Below the pieces are notes generated by a model, which searched no databases, was not told the DNA's origin, and saw only the letters and a list, made by a program, of their open reading frames with translations. From Corynebacterium sputi DSM 45148 (lineage in GTDB: Bacteria > Actinomycetota > Actinomycetes > Mycobacteriales > Mycobacteriaceae): a stretch of DNA of 64,000 bases. A program made the position numbers and the translations under genes. The DNA lies in the NCBI RefSeq assembly GCF_000427865.1, contig NZ_ATYV01000003.1, positions 1 to 64,000 on the forward strand, in the 5' to 3' direction. Of this stretch, positions 26,305 to 34,604 are shown piece by piece (the stretch's first letter is position 1; each line of letters starts with the position of its first letter).

Positions 26305-27393
26305 ATGTCCACGCGCAATGATTCCGTTGAGATGGACCTCGCCGGCCCTGCCATCGTCGGCGGCTCCCTCGGTGGGCTCTCCATGGCACTGGGCTTGGCG
26401 GCAAAGGGAATCTCCTCGACCGTCCTAGAGAAATCCCGTGGCCGCAGCCAGCGGGGAGTCGCGATTCTCGTTTCCCTCGCCGGAGTTGCTCGGACTCTGT
26501 CGCCGCAGGCGATGTCGATCGTCCGCACCGAGCTCGGCGAGGCTGCGATGAACCAGCCGCTGCTGCCGCATTCCTGGTGGCGCGTGTACTCGGCCCTGCA
26601 TCGGGCCTGTGAGGCGGAGCCGCTGGTCACGCTCGTTGATGGCGTTGAGGTCGACGCAGTCGGCCAAGGATGGGTCCGCGCTGCGGACCGCACGTGGACT
26701 GTGCCCGCGGTCATCGGCGCGGACGGATACCGCAGCGTGGTGCGACGATACGTTAACGATTCGCTTCCCGACGCCACCTTCGCCGGCTACACCTGCTGGC
26801 TCGGTCAATCCGACATTCCCCCGAATGCGAAGGATGCCTTCGCTCACGGATCAGATTTCTATGACTCCGGGCCGTACATGCTCGCGGTCTATCCGCAGAT
26901 CGACCCGGACGGTGCCACTCGGAAATTTGGGTGGGGTCTGTGGGATCCGGTGCGTCGAGGGCTGTTTGAGGAGATCGGTGCGGTCTCGGCAGACGGGAAG
27001 GTGCTGCGTACTCCACGTCCGGATGATGTTCCGGCGTGGGTGTATGGGGAGATGGATGAGGTCGTCGGGAAGCATTGGCCGGGGCAGTGGACGGAGCCGG
27101 TGGCGGAGGCCTTTCGGCGGCGCGACGTGCTGGCCACACCGATCGCCGAGTATCTGCCGGAGCGGGTCGTCAATGGGAACGTTGCGATTATCGGCGATGC
27201 TGCGCACGTGCAGACGCCCATGACTGGCGCTGGGTTTTCCGAGGCTGTCGCCGATGCGGAAGTGCTCTCCCGGATGATCGCGACAGCGCCTGGATATGAG
27301 CAAGCGCTGGCGGATTACGAGAAACTGCGGCTGACGGACATGCGCCGGCGGGTCAGCGCAGGCATGGATTTCAGCAGGTCATTTACGCAGTAG
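26305..27393 (+). CDS. FAD-dependent monooxygenase
   Basis: A 362-residue class A flavoprotein hydroxylase. The N-terminal FAD motif is AIVGGSLGGLSMALGLAAKG, the GADG segment occurs as VIGADGYRSVVRRYV, and the second flavin-contact motif is VAIIGDAAHVQTPMTGAGFSEAVADA. The substrate is unknown. Position directly after a TetR gene suggests a small detoxification operon. Two C-variant motif copies lie inside in opposite orientations, 300 bases apart (26763-26773 read SLPD, 27063-27073 read VVGK). The 3' end overlaps the convergent TetR gene by 11 nt. Confidence 0.85.
   Translation: MSTRNDSVEMDLAGPAIVGGSLGGLSMALGLAAKGISSTVLEKSRGRSQRGVAILVSLAGVARTLSPQAMSIVRTELGEAAMNQPLLPHSWWRVYSALHRACEAEPLVTLVDGVEVDAVGQGWVRAADRTWTVPAVIGADGYRSVVRRYVNDSLPDATFAGYTCWLGQSDIPPNAKDAFAHGSDFYDSGPYMLAVYPQIDPDGATRKFGWGLWDPVRRGLFEEIGAVSADGKVLRTPRPDDVPAWVYGEMDEVVGKHWPGQWTEPVAEAFRRRDVLATPIAEYLPERVVNGNVAIIGDAAHVQTPMTGAGFSEAVADAEVLSRMIATAPGYEQALADYEKLRLTDMRRRVSAGMDFSRSFTQ
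26763..27073. repeat. Two oppositely oriented element copies in one gene
   Basis: GCTTCCCGACG at 26763-26773 is followed by a C-rich tract. CGTCGGGAAGC at 27063-27073 is preceded by a G/T-rich tract. The two composition tracts face each other across about 290 bases of coding sequence. Confidence 0.65.
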
Positions 27394-27994
27394 GGTCGTG
27401 CGGCTCATCCAGTAGGCGGGTGCGGACCAGTTCCATAATGTCGTCCATGTTGCCGCGGCCTTCAAGCGATGGCGCGCCGGCCTCATGATCGGCCGCGGAG
27501 AAGGTCTGGCCAATGCTCGCTCGCATCGACAGGCCGTCGCTGAGCAGCATGACCACCCGTGCGGTGATGGGATCGACGCCGGCCTCTTCCAGGCCGCGTT
27601 CCCAGGCAAGGTGCGCCTCCGGGAGGTAATCGCGGGCGGTGTCATTGCCCGCGAGAGCAAGCGTGAAGGCCGCCTCGTAGATCAAGGAAAATGCCGAGTG
27701 AGACCCGTCCGAGGTGCGCAGCAAGTAATCGACCGGCCCAGAGCGGTCAGCTGCCATCAGTTCCAGATCGGTGGTGACAAGCTCTCGTAGCAGGTCAATG
27801 AGGCCTTCTGCCAGTTTCGCCTTCGATCCGAAGTGGTAGAGCAGACCGCCCTTGGAGACCTCTGCATGTTCCGCGACAGCCTCCAGGGTTGTGGCTGGAG
27901 CGCCGCTTTCCCGGAGGATCTGGGCGTAGGAGTCGAGGATTCTGCGTCGGGCATCGGACATGCCCATCACTGTAGGCCACGCGATCTCGCTCAC
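27383..27994 (-). CDS. TetR-family regulator of the MFS drug exporter
   Basis: A 203-residue regulator: the HTH reads TTLEAVAEHAEVSKGGLLYHFGSKAKLAEGLI, a pattern close to CgmR-like regulators of Corynebacterium. The ligand domain is of the usual size. The GTG at 27994 follows a TAGTGT box by 7 nt. The ATG at 27961 is another possible start. It is divergent from a QacA-type exporter with a dyad between them, the arrangement of the cgmR-cgmA drug-efflux pair (family knowledge; regulation here is inferred). Confidence 0.85.
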   Translation of the reverse strand: MSEIAWPTVMGMSDARRRILDSYAQILRESGAPATTLEAVAEHAEVSKGGLLYHFGSKAKLAEGLIDLLRELVTTDLELMAADRSGPVDYLLRTSDGSHSAFSLIYEAAFTLALAGNDTARDYLPEAHLAWERGLEEAGVDPITARVVMLLSDGLSMRASIGQTFSAADHEAGAPSLEGRGNMDDIMELVRTRLLDEPHDPTA

Positions 27995-28008
27995 GTGCTA
28001 GACACTAA

Positions 28009-28022
28009 ACCGTCCAGTCGGT
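28009..28022. promoter_or_regulatory. TetR-type operator candidate
   Basis: ACCG-TCCAGT-CGGT is a dyad in the intergenic space between the divergent TetR (start 27994) and MFS (start 28165) genes. It is a typical position for a shared operator. Confidence 0.5.
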
Positions 28023-28164
28023 ACAGTGACTTTCTGTTCGCGTCACGCTATCCACAAAATGAGCGTGACCAGGCGAAAACCCAGAAATCAGAGACCGGCA
28101 CCGGACAACGGTGCCGGCCCAAGTGCGTTACAGGCGTCGTGAGACGCCCGATCTAAGGAGAAAC

Positions 28165-29751
28165 ATGTCCCGCGCAGATATCGACTCGGCGAACTCGGTG
28201 AACCCGACGAACCCGTCGTCTGATGCGTCGACCGGGCGAGCCCTCACCGGTGGCGCCACACCGTCCGATCCGGCGAACCGGCGCTGGGCGGCGCTGGCGG
28301 TCCTCATGCTGCCGGTGCTACTGGTGTCCGTCGACAACACGGTCCTCAGCTTCGCGCTGCCTTCGATCGCCGCTGACCTGCACCCAACTGGTGTTCAGCA
28401 GCTGTGGATGATCGACGTCTACGCACTGATCCTCGCCGCACTACTGGTTCCCATGGGCGTCATGGCCGACCGCTTCGGCCGTCGTCTTTTCCTGCTCATG
28501 GGTGGCCTCGGCTTCACCGCTGCCTCAGTCTTCGGTGCCTTCGCTCCGAACGCTGAATCGCTCATCGGCGCCCGCGCCGGCATGGCGATCTTCGGTGCAA
28601 TGCTGATGCCGTCGACCATGTCTCTGATCCGCTCGATGTTTGACGATGCCAAGGAACGTCGCCTCGCCATCGCCATCTGGGCTGCCATGTTCGGTGCCGG
28701 TGGCGCCCTCGGCCCGATCGTCGGCGGCTTCTTGCTGGAGCACTTCTGGTGGGGCTCGGTCTTCCTCATCGCTGTCCCGATGCTGATCCCGCTGCTGGTC
28801 CTCGGCCCGATCCTGCTTCCGGAGTCCAAGAACCCCAACGCCGGACGCATCGACCTGCCGTCGATCCTCATGATCCTCGCCGGCATGGGCGGCCTGACCT
28901 ACGCGGTGAAGTCCATTGCTGCAGGCTCTGACCTCAGCAAGATCGTGCTGACTGCCGTAGTCGGCGTAGTTGGTCTGACCCTGTTCATCCGTCGCCAGAA
29001 GGCGCTGGAGAACCCGATGCTGGACCTGACGCTGTTCTCCAACGGTCGTTTCTCCGGCGCCGTGATGGTCAACGTCATGTCGGTGCTGTCCATGGTTGGT
29101 TTGTTGTTCTTCATCACGCAGGAACTGCTGGTCGTCCACAACATGGCTCCGATGTTCGCCGGTCTGCTCCTGCTACCGGGTGCGGTCCTGCTCATGGCTT
29201 CCGGCCTGCTGGCGGTCCCGGCGCTGAACCGGTTCGCTCCGGTCACGGTCATCATGTTCGGTCTGTCCGCATCGGCAATCGGCTACGTGGTCGCGGCGAA
29301 CTCCGCTGGCCTGCTGATCCCAATGCTCGCGGCCTGGTTGCTGCTGGCCATCGGCGTCGGCTCTGCTGAGACCGTCTCGAATGACCTGATCATCTCCTCG
29401 GCTCCTCCGGAGCGCGCCGGTGCGGCATCGGCTGTTTCTGAGACGGGCTACGAGGTCGGTGCCGTACTCGGTACCGCAGTTCTCGGCGGAATCCTGACCG
29501 GTTTCTACCGCAGCCGCATCGAGGTCCCGGACGCTGTTGCCAACGCCGGCGATCGCGCCGCGGCCACCGAAACCCTCGGTGGTGCAGCCGATGTCGCCGC
29601 ACAGTTCGGCGCAGATTCCTCCGTCGCACAGCAGTTGATGCACTCCGCTGAAGAAGCCTTTGCTTCTGGCATCGTCTGGACCGCCGGTATCGGCGCCGTG
29701 CTGATGGGAATCTCCATCGTCGTGGCGTGGAAGGTCATCGGTAAGGACTAG
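28165..29751 (+). CDS. QacA/EmrB-type 14-helix drug exporter
   Basis: A 528-residue DHA2-family major facilitator. After a polar Ser/Asn tail of about 45 residues it has SVDNTVLSFALPSIAADL (DHA2 motif D1 region), MGVMADRFGRRLFLLMGG (motif A) and a motif C region GAGGALGPIVGGFLLEHFWW. Fourteen helices fit the length. ATG 28165 follows AAGGAG by 4 nt, so the upstream frame from 28111 is not used. It probably exports cationic drugs or dyes and is controlled by the adjacent divergent TetR protein. Confidence 0.9.
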   Translation: MSRADIDSANSVNPTNPSSDASTGRALTGGATPSDPANRRWAALAVLMLPVLLVSVDNTVLSFALPSIAADLHPTGVQQLWMIDVYALILAALLVPMGVMADRFGRRLFLLMGGLGFTAASVFGAFAPNAESLIGARAGMAIFGAMLMPSTMSLIRSMFDDAKERRLAIAIWAAMFGAGGALGPIVGGFLLEHFWWGSVFLIAVPMLIPLLVLGPILLPESKNPNAGRIDLPSILMILAGMGGLTYAVKSIAAGSDLSKIVLTAVVGVVGLTLFIRRQKALENPMLDLTLFSNGRFSGAVMVNVMSVLSMVGLLFFITQELLVVHNMAPMFAGLLLLPGAVLLMASGLLAVPALNRFAPVTVIMFGLSASAIGYVVAANSAGLLIPMLAAWLLLAIGVGSAETVSNDLIISSAPPERAGAASAVSETGYEVGAVLGTAVLGGILTGFYRSRIEVPDAVANAGDRAAATETLGGAADVAAQFGADSSVAQQLMHSAEEAFASGIVWTAGIGAVLMGISIVVAWKVIGKD

Positions 29752-29797
29752 CTTTTCTGGCCGTTCGTGCCATCGGCTCGCAGGTAATCTCTGGCCG

Positions 29798-30427
29798 ATG
29801 GAAACGGTCTACGTCATCACGCACCCGGAAGCGACACATCACGTCGAAAACCTCGTCGGTGGTTGGTATGACTCGGAACTGACCGAGCGCGGTCATCGGC
29901 AGGCTGAGCAGATTGCTCGCCACCTTCGTGAGGTCATTCCCGCTGATGTGACGCCGCAATTGGTTACTTCTGACCTGCGGCGCACTTCTCAGACGGCAGA
30001 TGCAATCGCCCAGGTCTTCGGGATTGAACCGGAGGTCAATGCTGATCTGCGGGAGAAGTCATACGGCGCCGCGGAGGGTAAGCCCCAGGCGTGGCTCGAT
30101 GAGCGCTTTGTGTTCCCGCCGGCGTATCCCGCGACGCCGGATGAGCGCATGGACCACGATGAGGGCATTCCTGGCGCCGAGACCAAACTCCAGTGGGTCC
30201 AGCGGACCTATCGGGCGGTGGCTCAGATCGAGGAGACCGCAGCCTCCCACCGGATCATCGTCACCCATGGCGGTACCGCCAACTGGGTTATCGCAGCGTG
30301 GCAGCGGATTCCAGTTGAGGGGTGTGGGTATGTGGGGTGGAGGTTAGCGCAAGGAAGCATTACTACGCTTTCCGACGCCAACCCCTTCCACAACCGCACC
30401 CTCCTCTCCCTCGGAGTTATTCCGTGA
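29798..30427 (+). CDS. Histidine phosphatase superfamily protein (THP variant)
   Basis: A 209-residue phosphoglycerate-mutase-fold protein. The second catalytic His is in VTHGGTANWVIAAW, and SDLRRTSQTADAIAQVFG carries the phosphate-pocket Arg. The N-terminal catalytic motif reads ITHPEATHH instead of the usual RHGET. The catalytic His is kept, but the Arg before it and the Gly after it are replaced by Thr and Pro. I think this is a natural subfamily rather than damage, but the activity is unproven. TAATCT lies 7 nt before the ATG (leaderless). The C-terminal coding part holds a complete two-armed element copy. Confidence 0.8.
   Translation: METVYVITHPEATHHVENLVGGWYDSELTERGHRQAEQIARHLREVIPADVTPQLVTSDLRRTSQTADAIAQVFGIEPEVNADLREKSYGAAEGKPQAWLDERFVFPPAYPATPDERMDHDEGIPGAETKLQWVQRTYRAVAQIEETAASHRIIVTHGGTANWVIAAWQRIPVEGCGYVGWRLAQGSITTLSDANPFHNRTLLSLGVIP
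30316..30410. repeat. Full two-armed interspersed element
   Basis: The most complete dyad. It runs in order: a G/T-rich tract (30316-30342), GTTAGCGCAAGGAAGC (30343-30358), an 8-nt spacer, GCTTTCCGACGCCAAC (30367-30382), and a C-rich tract (30383-30410). The two 16-nt arms match inversely at 11 of 16 positions. It lies in the 3' coding end of the phosphatase gene. Confidence 0.75.
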
Positions 30428-31076
30428 TGGATGCGGAGGCAGCGCTGCGCGCGCTGCGAATGCTGCGAACGCGGCGGGTGACGAACACCGACACGGCGAT
30501 GACGACCGAACCGATCACGAGGTACTGGAAGAATCCGGCGTACTGCTCAACCAGCGACCAGTTCTCGCCGAGGATGAATCCCAGGTAGACGAACACTGCG
30601 TTCCAGATGAAGCTGCCTGCGGTGGTCAGCAGGATGAATTTTGGCAGTGGCATGCGGGTGACACCAGCCGGGATGGAAATGAAACTTCGGAAGACCGGAA
30701 TCATCCGGCCGAAGAACACGGACTTTGCGCCGTGTCGGTTGAACCATTCGATGGTTTTGTCAGCGTCGGAGACGTTCATCAGTGGCACAGCTCCGACGAG
30801 TTTGCGGATGCGATCAGCGCCTAACCACGCTCCAAGACCGTAGAGAACCAGCGCACCAAGCACCGATCCAGTGGTGGTCCACGCCAGCACCTGCGGCAGC
30901 GTGAAAGAGCCCTGGCTCGCGGTGAAGCCTGCGAGCGGCAAAATCAGCTCGCTCGGCAGCGGTGGGAAGAGGTTCTCCAGTGCAACTGCCAGACCTGCAC
31001 CGAGTGCGCCGAGCGCCTCCATGAGGTTGACCGCCCACTGGGAGACGGCGCTCAGGCCATCCGTTCCGTTTGTCAT
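30417..31076 (-). CDS. DedA-family membrane protein
   Basis: A 219-residue DedA/SNARE-associated protein. It shows LENLFPPLPSELILPLAGF (the re-entrant loop with conserved Glu and Pro) and the signature GRMIPVFRSFISIPAGVTRM (the FGRFIPxxRxxxxxxAG motif). DedA proteins act as lipid flippases or scramblases, for example for undecaprenyl phosphate. I start at ATG 31076. The upstream GTG/ATG codons add only an unconserved tail. It converges with the phosphatase gene and overlaps it by 11 nt. Confidence 0.88.
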   Translation of the reverse strand: MTNGTDGLSAVSQWAVNLMEALGALGAGLAVALENLFPPLPSELILPLAGFTASQGSFTLPQVLAWTTTGSVLGALVLYGLGAWLGADRIRKLVGAVPLMNVSDADKTIEWFNRHGAKSVFFGRMIPVFRSFISIPAGVTRMPLPKFILLTTAGSFIWNAVFVYLGFILGENWSLVEQYAGFFQYLVIGSVVIAVSVFVTRRVRSIRSARSAASASITE

Positions 31077-31191
31077 GCAAGGAATGTACGGGGTCTGGGG
31101 TGGCAATGGCGTGAGGAAATCCAGTGTGGAAGGTGTGGATTTCCGGCGAATTCCTCAGGATTGGTCGATTTTAGTATTGCGAGGCTGGTGG

Positions 31192-31601
31192 TCAGACCTT
31201 CTGGTTGATGCGGATGAGGTTTCCGGAGGGATCGCGGACTGCGCCGTCACGAACTCCGTAGTCCTGGTCGGTGGGGAACTGAATGATGTCTGCATCGGCC
31301 TCGTCAAGGCGTGCAAACAGCCCGTCGAGGTCATCGGTCGAGAGTGTCACACCGGTGTAGACGGCCTTCTCGACGAGGCTGAGGATCGCCTCGCGCTCGG
31401 AGTCAGAGATCTCCGGCTCGATGGCCGGCGGGTGCAGCCCGTCGAGGTTTCCGGCTGACCTGCAGGTCCGACGGTGAGCCAGCGCATGTCTTCATAGCCG
31501 ACGTCCTTGCGGAGCTCGAAGCCAAGCAGGTCCCGGTAGAAGGAGAGAGCGGCTTCGCCATCGGTATGCGGAAGGAAGGCATATGTGATTGAGATGTCCA
31601 T
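31192..31601 (-). pseudogene. Frameshifted glyoxalase/VOC-family protein
   Basis: The first frame from ATG 31601 encodes ISITYAFLPHTDGEAALSFY, continues FELRKDVGYEDMRWLTVGPAGQPE, and then loses similarity. The family resumes in another frame as LHPPAIEPEISDSEREAIL, continues VTLSTDDLDGLFARLDEADA and ends DGAVRDPSGNLIRINQKV. The break is near 31435-31445. A single indel would give a full VOC protein of about 135 residues. It lies downstream of an AraC-like gene on the same strand, a common pairing. It could be a true mutation or an assembly error. Confidence 0.75.
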
Positions 31602-31694
31602 GCCGAAAGATTAAGTCGGCCGTGCCAGTTCCACTTCTTGATTCCTGACCACTTAGAGCCGGTGCTGTGAGGGCACCGCGAGCAGCCGCGATGC

Positions 31695-32123
31695 CTAGAC
31701 CGGTGGATGCTTCCGAATCGGCCTGGTGATGCGTTTGGCCAGGCAGGGTGGGATTCCAGCGGCGTCGGCCGAATGATCTCGCCGGTAGACGCTGGGGGAG
31801 ACCCCGACCAACTCGGAGAACCTGGTGCTGAACGTACCGAGCGAATTGAATCCGACCTCGAAGCAGATATCGGTGACGCTGAGGTCACCGCGGCGCAGCA
31901 GAGTCATGGCACGCTCAATCCGCCTCGTCATTAAATAGGAGTTCGGGGATTCGCCGTACGTCTTTTTGAACTCCCGGCTGAGGTGACCGGCTGACTTATG
32001 TGCTCCCGCAGCGAGCTCATCAACGGTCAGTGCCTCAGTGAACTCCCGGTCGATGCGATCACGGACCTTCCGAAGCCGCACAATCTCGCGGAGGTGGTGG
32101 TCGCGGGGGTTATCGGTGGGCAC
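31695..32123 (-). CDS. AraC-family transcriptional regulator
   Basis: A 142-residue protein consisting almost only of an AraC DNA-binding domain. The first HTH reads LTVDELAAGAHKSAGHLSREFKKTYG, and the second is DLSVTDICFEVGFNSLGTFSTRF with the terminal ELVGVSPSVYRR. There is no effector domain. Short AraC proteins next to VOC genes often regulate them, and here that target is frameshifted. The start at 32123 lies just beside the element and SRP RNA region. Confidence 0.85.
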   Translation of the reverse strand: MPTDNPRDHHLREIVRLRKVRDRIDREFTEALTVDELAAGAHKSAGHLSREFKKTYGESPNSYLMTRRIERAMTLLRRGDLSVTDICFEVGFNSLGTFSTRFSELVGVSPSVYRRDHSADAAGIPPCLAKRITRPIRKHPPV

Positions 32124-32149
32124 GGGATGATTCTCGCAGAATCTCCTCA

Positions 32150-32186
32150 GTGGGGTGGGGAGGTGTGGAAAGGGACGTCGGGAAGC
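32150..32186 (+). repeat. Interspersed element copy before SRP RNA
   Basis: CGTCGGGAAGC at 32176-32186 follows a C-poor G/T/A tract from about 32150. A pyrimidine-rich tract (GTTTCTTCTC) follows after 10 nt. It is intergenic, about 43 nt before the SRP RNA. Confidence 0.8.
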
Positions 32187-32229
32187 AACTCTTTTTGTTT
32201 CTTCTCTACCTCCGCGGTACGCTCACATC

Positions 32230-32316
32230 GGGTCCCCCGTGGCGATTATCTTGTGAACTCCCCCAGGGCAGGAATGCAGCAAGGGTCAGCGAGCTCTGTC
32301 GGGTGCGGGGGTCCCC
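32230..32316 (+). ncRNA. ffs: Signal recognition particle RNA (small bacterial type)
   Basis: The conserved apical domain is clear: CCCAGGGCAGGAATGCAGC followed by AAGGGTCAG, which holds the GGAA-type tetraloop and the asymmetric loop bound by Ffh. The flanking GGGTCCCCC and GGGGGTCCC form the closing helix, with one T-T mismatch. A TTATTTTT tract follows as terminator. It guides Ffh-dependent membrane targeting. The exact ends are estimated from the closing stem. I see no gene between it and the DHFR-like gene at 32547. Confidence 0.88.
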
Positions 32317-32546
32317 CTTATTTTTCGGTAGCGCTGATTCAGCGCCCTGGTGCAGCAGGCCTTCCTGGCCCGCCCATGAATACCGAATCCCCTGATCACA
32401 CGTGATATTCGACCGTCGATCGATGGTCCCATGCCCAGACGAACCCTGGTTCCAGGTTGTGGCGACCATAGCGATCCGCTGGTTTGATCGGTGGTCAGAG
32501 CCGCGGCAGGGGAGCGGTGGAGCAGCGGTGGAGAAGAGGCAATCAG

Positions 32547-33140
32547 ATGGGCGCACTGGTGTACTCGATGATCACGTCGGTGGACGGTTATGTCGCGGAC
32601 GTGCACGGCGATTTTGAATGGGCACAACCGAGCGAAGAGGCGTTGAACAGTGTCAACGCGGACTTCGCCGAGGTGGGGACGCTGCTCTACGGGCGCCGTA
32701 TGTACGAGATGATGGCTGTCTGGGAGACCGACCCTGAGATCGCCAACCAGTCCCCGAGGTCGCGTGAGTTCGCCAATCTCTGGCGCGAGCGCGACAAGAT
32801 CGTCTACTCCTCGACGCTGGTGAGCGTGGATACCGGACGGACGAAGGTCCTTGGCCGGTTCGATCCGCAGGTAGTCAGGGAGCTAAAGCGAGAGACTGAC
32901 CTGAAGATCACCGTTGACGGTCCGACGCTGGCAGCAGAGGCGCTCAAGCACGGGCTGGTCGATGAGATCCACATGCTGGTGTGTCCCGTTGCGCTCGGTG
33001 CCGGTCAACCGATGCTGCCGCAACAGCGCATCGAGTTGGAACTGACCCACGAGCAACGATTCGGCAATGGAACAGTTCAGCTCAAGTACAACGTTGCCGG
33101 GTATCCCGGCGATAGACGGCGGCTGTCCGCAGTGGCCTAG
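32547..33140 (+). CDS. RibD C-terminal/DHFR-like reductase
   Basis: A 197-residue dihydrofolate-reductase-fold protein: MITSVDGYVADVHGDFEW at the start, TLLYGRRMYEMM for the NADPH-binding region, ITVDGPTLAAEALKHGLVDEI, and VCPVALGAGQPML. These match the actinobacterial RibD_C/YwjB-like group, whose substrates are mostly unknown. ATG 32547 with an upstream purine-rich GAAGAGG is preferred to ATG 32484, whose extra peptide is not conserved. The window contains a second family member at 51559-52113. Confidence 0.85.
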   Translation: MGALVYSMITSVDGYVADVHGDFEWAQPSEEALNSVNADFAEVGTLLYGRRMYEMMAVWETDPEIANQSPRSREFANLWRERDKIVYSSTLVSVDTGRTKVLGRFDPQVVRELKRETDLKITVDGPTLAAEALKHGLVDEIHMLVCPVALGAGQPMLPQQRIELELTHEQRFGNGTVQLKYNVAGYPGDRRRLSAVA

Positions 33141-33235
33141 TGGTCGCAGGATTAGGTCGCACTCAACTACTGTGGGAAATCGACCGCCAGGAGCCGTACC
33201 ACGGCCGTACAACCTCGAAGGAAGTCGAGAACCAG

Positions 33236-34507
33236 ATGAAGCTGGATGCCTACGATGCCCAAGAGCTCACGCAGCTCAAGGACCGTTTCGCCGCGGAGTA
33301 CGAGGACCTGAAGTCTAGGGGTCTCGCCCTCGACCTCACCCGTGGTAAGCCGTCGTCGGAACAGCTCGACTTCGCCAACGCGCTCCTCGGCCTGCCTGCG
33401 CCGGAGTTCAAGACCTCCTCCGGTGAGGACACCCGTAACTACGGAAACCTCAAGGGCATCACCGACATCCGCGAGATCTGGGCCGAGTTGCTCGGTCTGC
33501 CGGTGGGCAAGGTCATCGCAGGCGATGCCTCCAGCCTGAACATGCAGTTCGACTTGATCAGCTGGGCGATGCAGTTCGGTACCGAGGACTCTGAGCGCCC
33601 CTGGAACCAGGAGGATTCCCTCAAGTGGTTGTGCCCTGTCCCAGGCTACGACCGTCACTTCTCCATCACCGAGCACTTTGGCATTGAGATGATCCCGGTG
33701 CCGATGGACGAGAACGGCCCGGACATGGACGTGGTGGAAAAGCTCGTCGCTGAAGACTCCTCCATCAAGGGCATGTGGAATGTGCCGATCTTCTCCAACC
33801 CGACCGGCATCACCTACTCCGAAGAGACTGTGCGCCGCCTGGCCACCATGGAGACCGCCGCTCCTGATTTCCGCCTGATTTGGGACAACGCCTACGCCGT
33901 CCACACTCTGACGGATGAGTTCCCGGTGAACTACAACGTCGTGGAGTTCTGTGAGGCCGCTGGCAACCCGAACCGCGTGTGGGGTTTCGCCTCCACCTCG
34001 AAGATCACGATGGCCGGCGCCGGCGTCGCATTCTTCTACTCCTCGGATGCGAACATCGCCGACTATGTCAGCCACGCCAGCATCCGCGGTATCGGCCCGA
34101 ACAAGGTCAACCAGCTGGCACACGCCCACTTCTTTGGTGACGTCCATGGCGTCTACGAGCAGATGCAGCGTCACGCTAAGTCTCTCGCTCCGAAGTTCGA
34201 GCGCGTGCTGGAGATCCTGGACAAGCGCCTCGGGGAGTACGGCGTGGCGACCTGGACCCGCCCGGAGGGTGGCTACTTCATCTCCCTCGATGTTGTCGAT
34301 GGCACCGCCCGTCGCGTGATCGAACTCGCTAAGGACGCCGGCATTGCGCTGACTGGTTCGGGTTCTTCCTTCCCGCTGAAGAATGACCCGGACAACCGCA
34401 ATATTCGTCTGGCTCCGTCTCTGCCGCCGATCGAGGAGCTGGAGGCCGCCATGGACGGTGTCGCCACTTGCGTCCTGCTCGCAGCGGCGGAGAAGTTCGA
34501 GGGATAA
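33236..34507 (+). CDS. aspT: Aspartate aminotransferase (class Ic-like)
   Basis: A 423-residue PLP enzyme. The substrate-contact motif DLTRGKPS, NPTGITYSEETV, the Asp-Asn-Ala-Tyr segment LIWDNAYAVH and the PLP lysine in FASTSKITMAG are all present. The sequence matches the corynebacterial AspT group, which supplies aspartate for lysine and threonine synthesis, and it sits upstream of dnaX as in C. glutamicum. I start at ATG 33236, preceded by AAGGAAG. The upstream extension from 33140 is not conserved. A classic terminator follows. Confidence 0.9.
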   Translation: MKLDAYDAQELTQLKDRFAAEYEDLKSRGLALDLTRGKPSSEQLDFANALLGLPAPEFKTSSGEDTRNYGNLKGITDIREIWAELLGLPVGKVIAGDASSLNMQFDLISWAMQFGTEDSERPWNQEDSLKWLCPVPGYDRHFSITEHFGIEMIPVPMDENGPDMDVVEKLVAEDSSIKGMWNVPIFSNPTGITYSEETVRRLATMETAAPDFRLIWDNAYAVHTLTDEFPVNYNVVEFCEAAGNPNRVWGFASTSKITMAGAGVAFFYSSDANIADYVSHASIRGIGPNKVNQLAHAHFFGDVHGVYEQMQRHAKSLAPKFERVLEILDKRLGEYGVATWTRPEGGYFISLDVVDGTARRVIELAKDAGIALTGSGSSFPLKNDPDNRNIRLAPSLPPIEELEAAMDGVATCVLLAAAEKFEG

Positions 34508-34533
34508 AAACCCTCGCTTTACGACGTTCCCAG

Positions 34534-34566
34534 CCGACGACCAGCCACCCGGGTCGTCGGTTTTTT
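34534..34566 (+). terminator. Rho-independent terminator after aspT
   Basis: CCGACGACC (34534-34542) and GGTCGTCGG (34552-34560) form a 9-bp stem followed directly by six T. Confidence 0.95.
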
Positions 34567-34567
34567 G

Positions 34568-34604
34568 TTGCCACTATGGAAACTATCTCGGTATAGTTTC
34601 CAGT
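34568..34604 (+). promoter_or_regulatory. Leaderless promoter with overlapping 24-bp operator
   Basis: TTGCCA (34568-34573), an 18-nt spacer and TATAGT (34592-34597) form a strong promoter, with the ATG 7 nt after the -10 box. A perfect dyad GGAAACTAT-N6-ATAGTTTCC (34578-34601) covers the spacer and -10 box. The regulator encoded second in this operon is the likely ligand. Confidence 0.8.
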
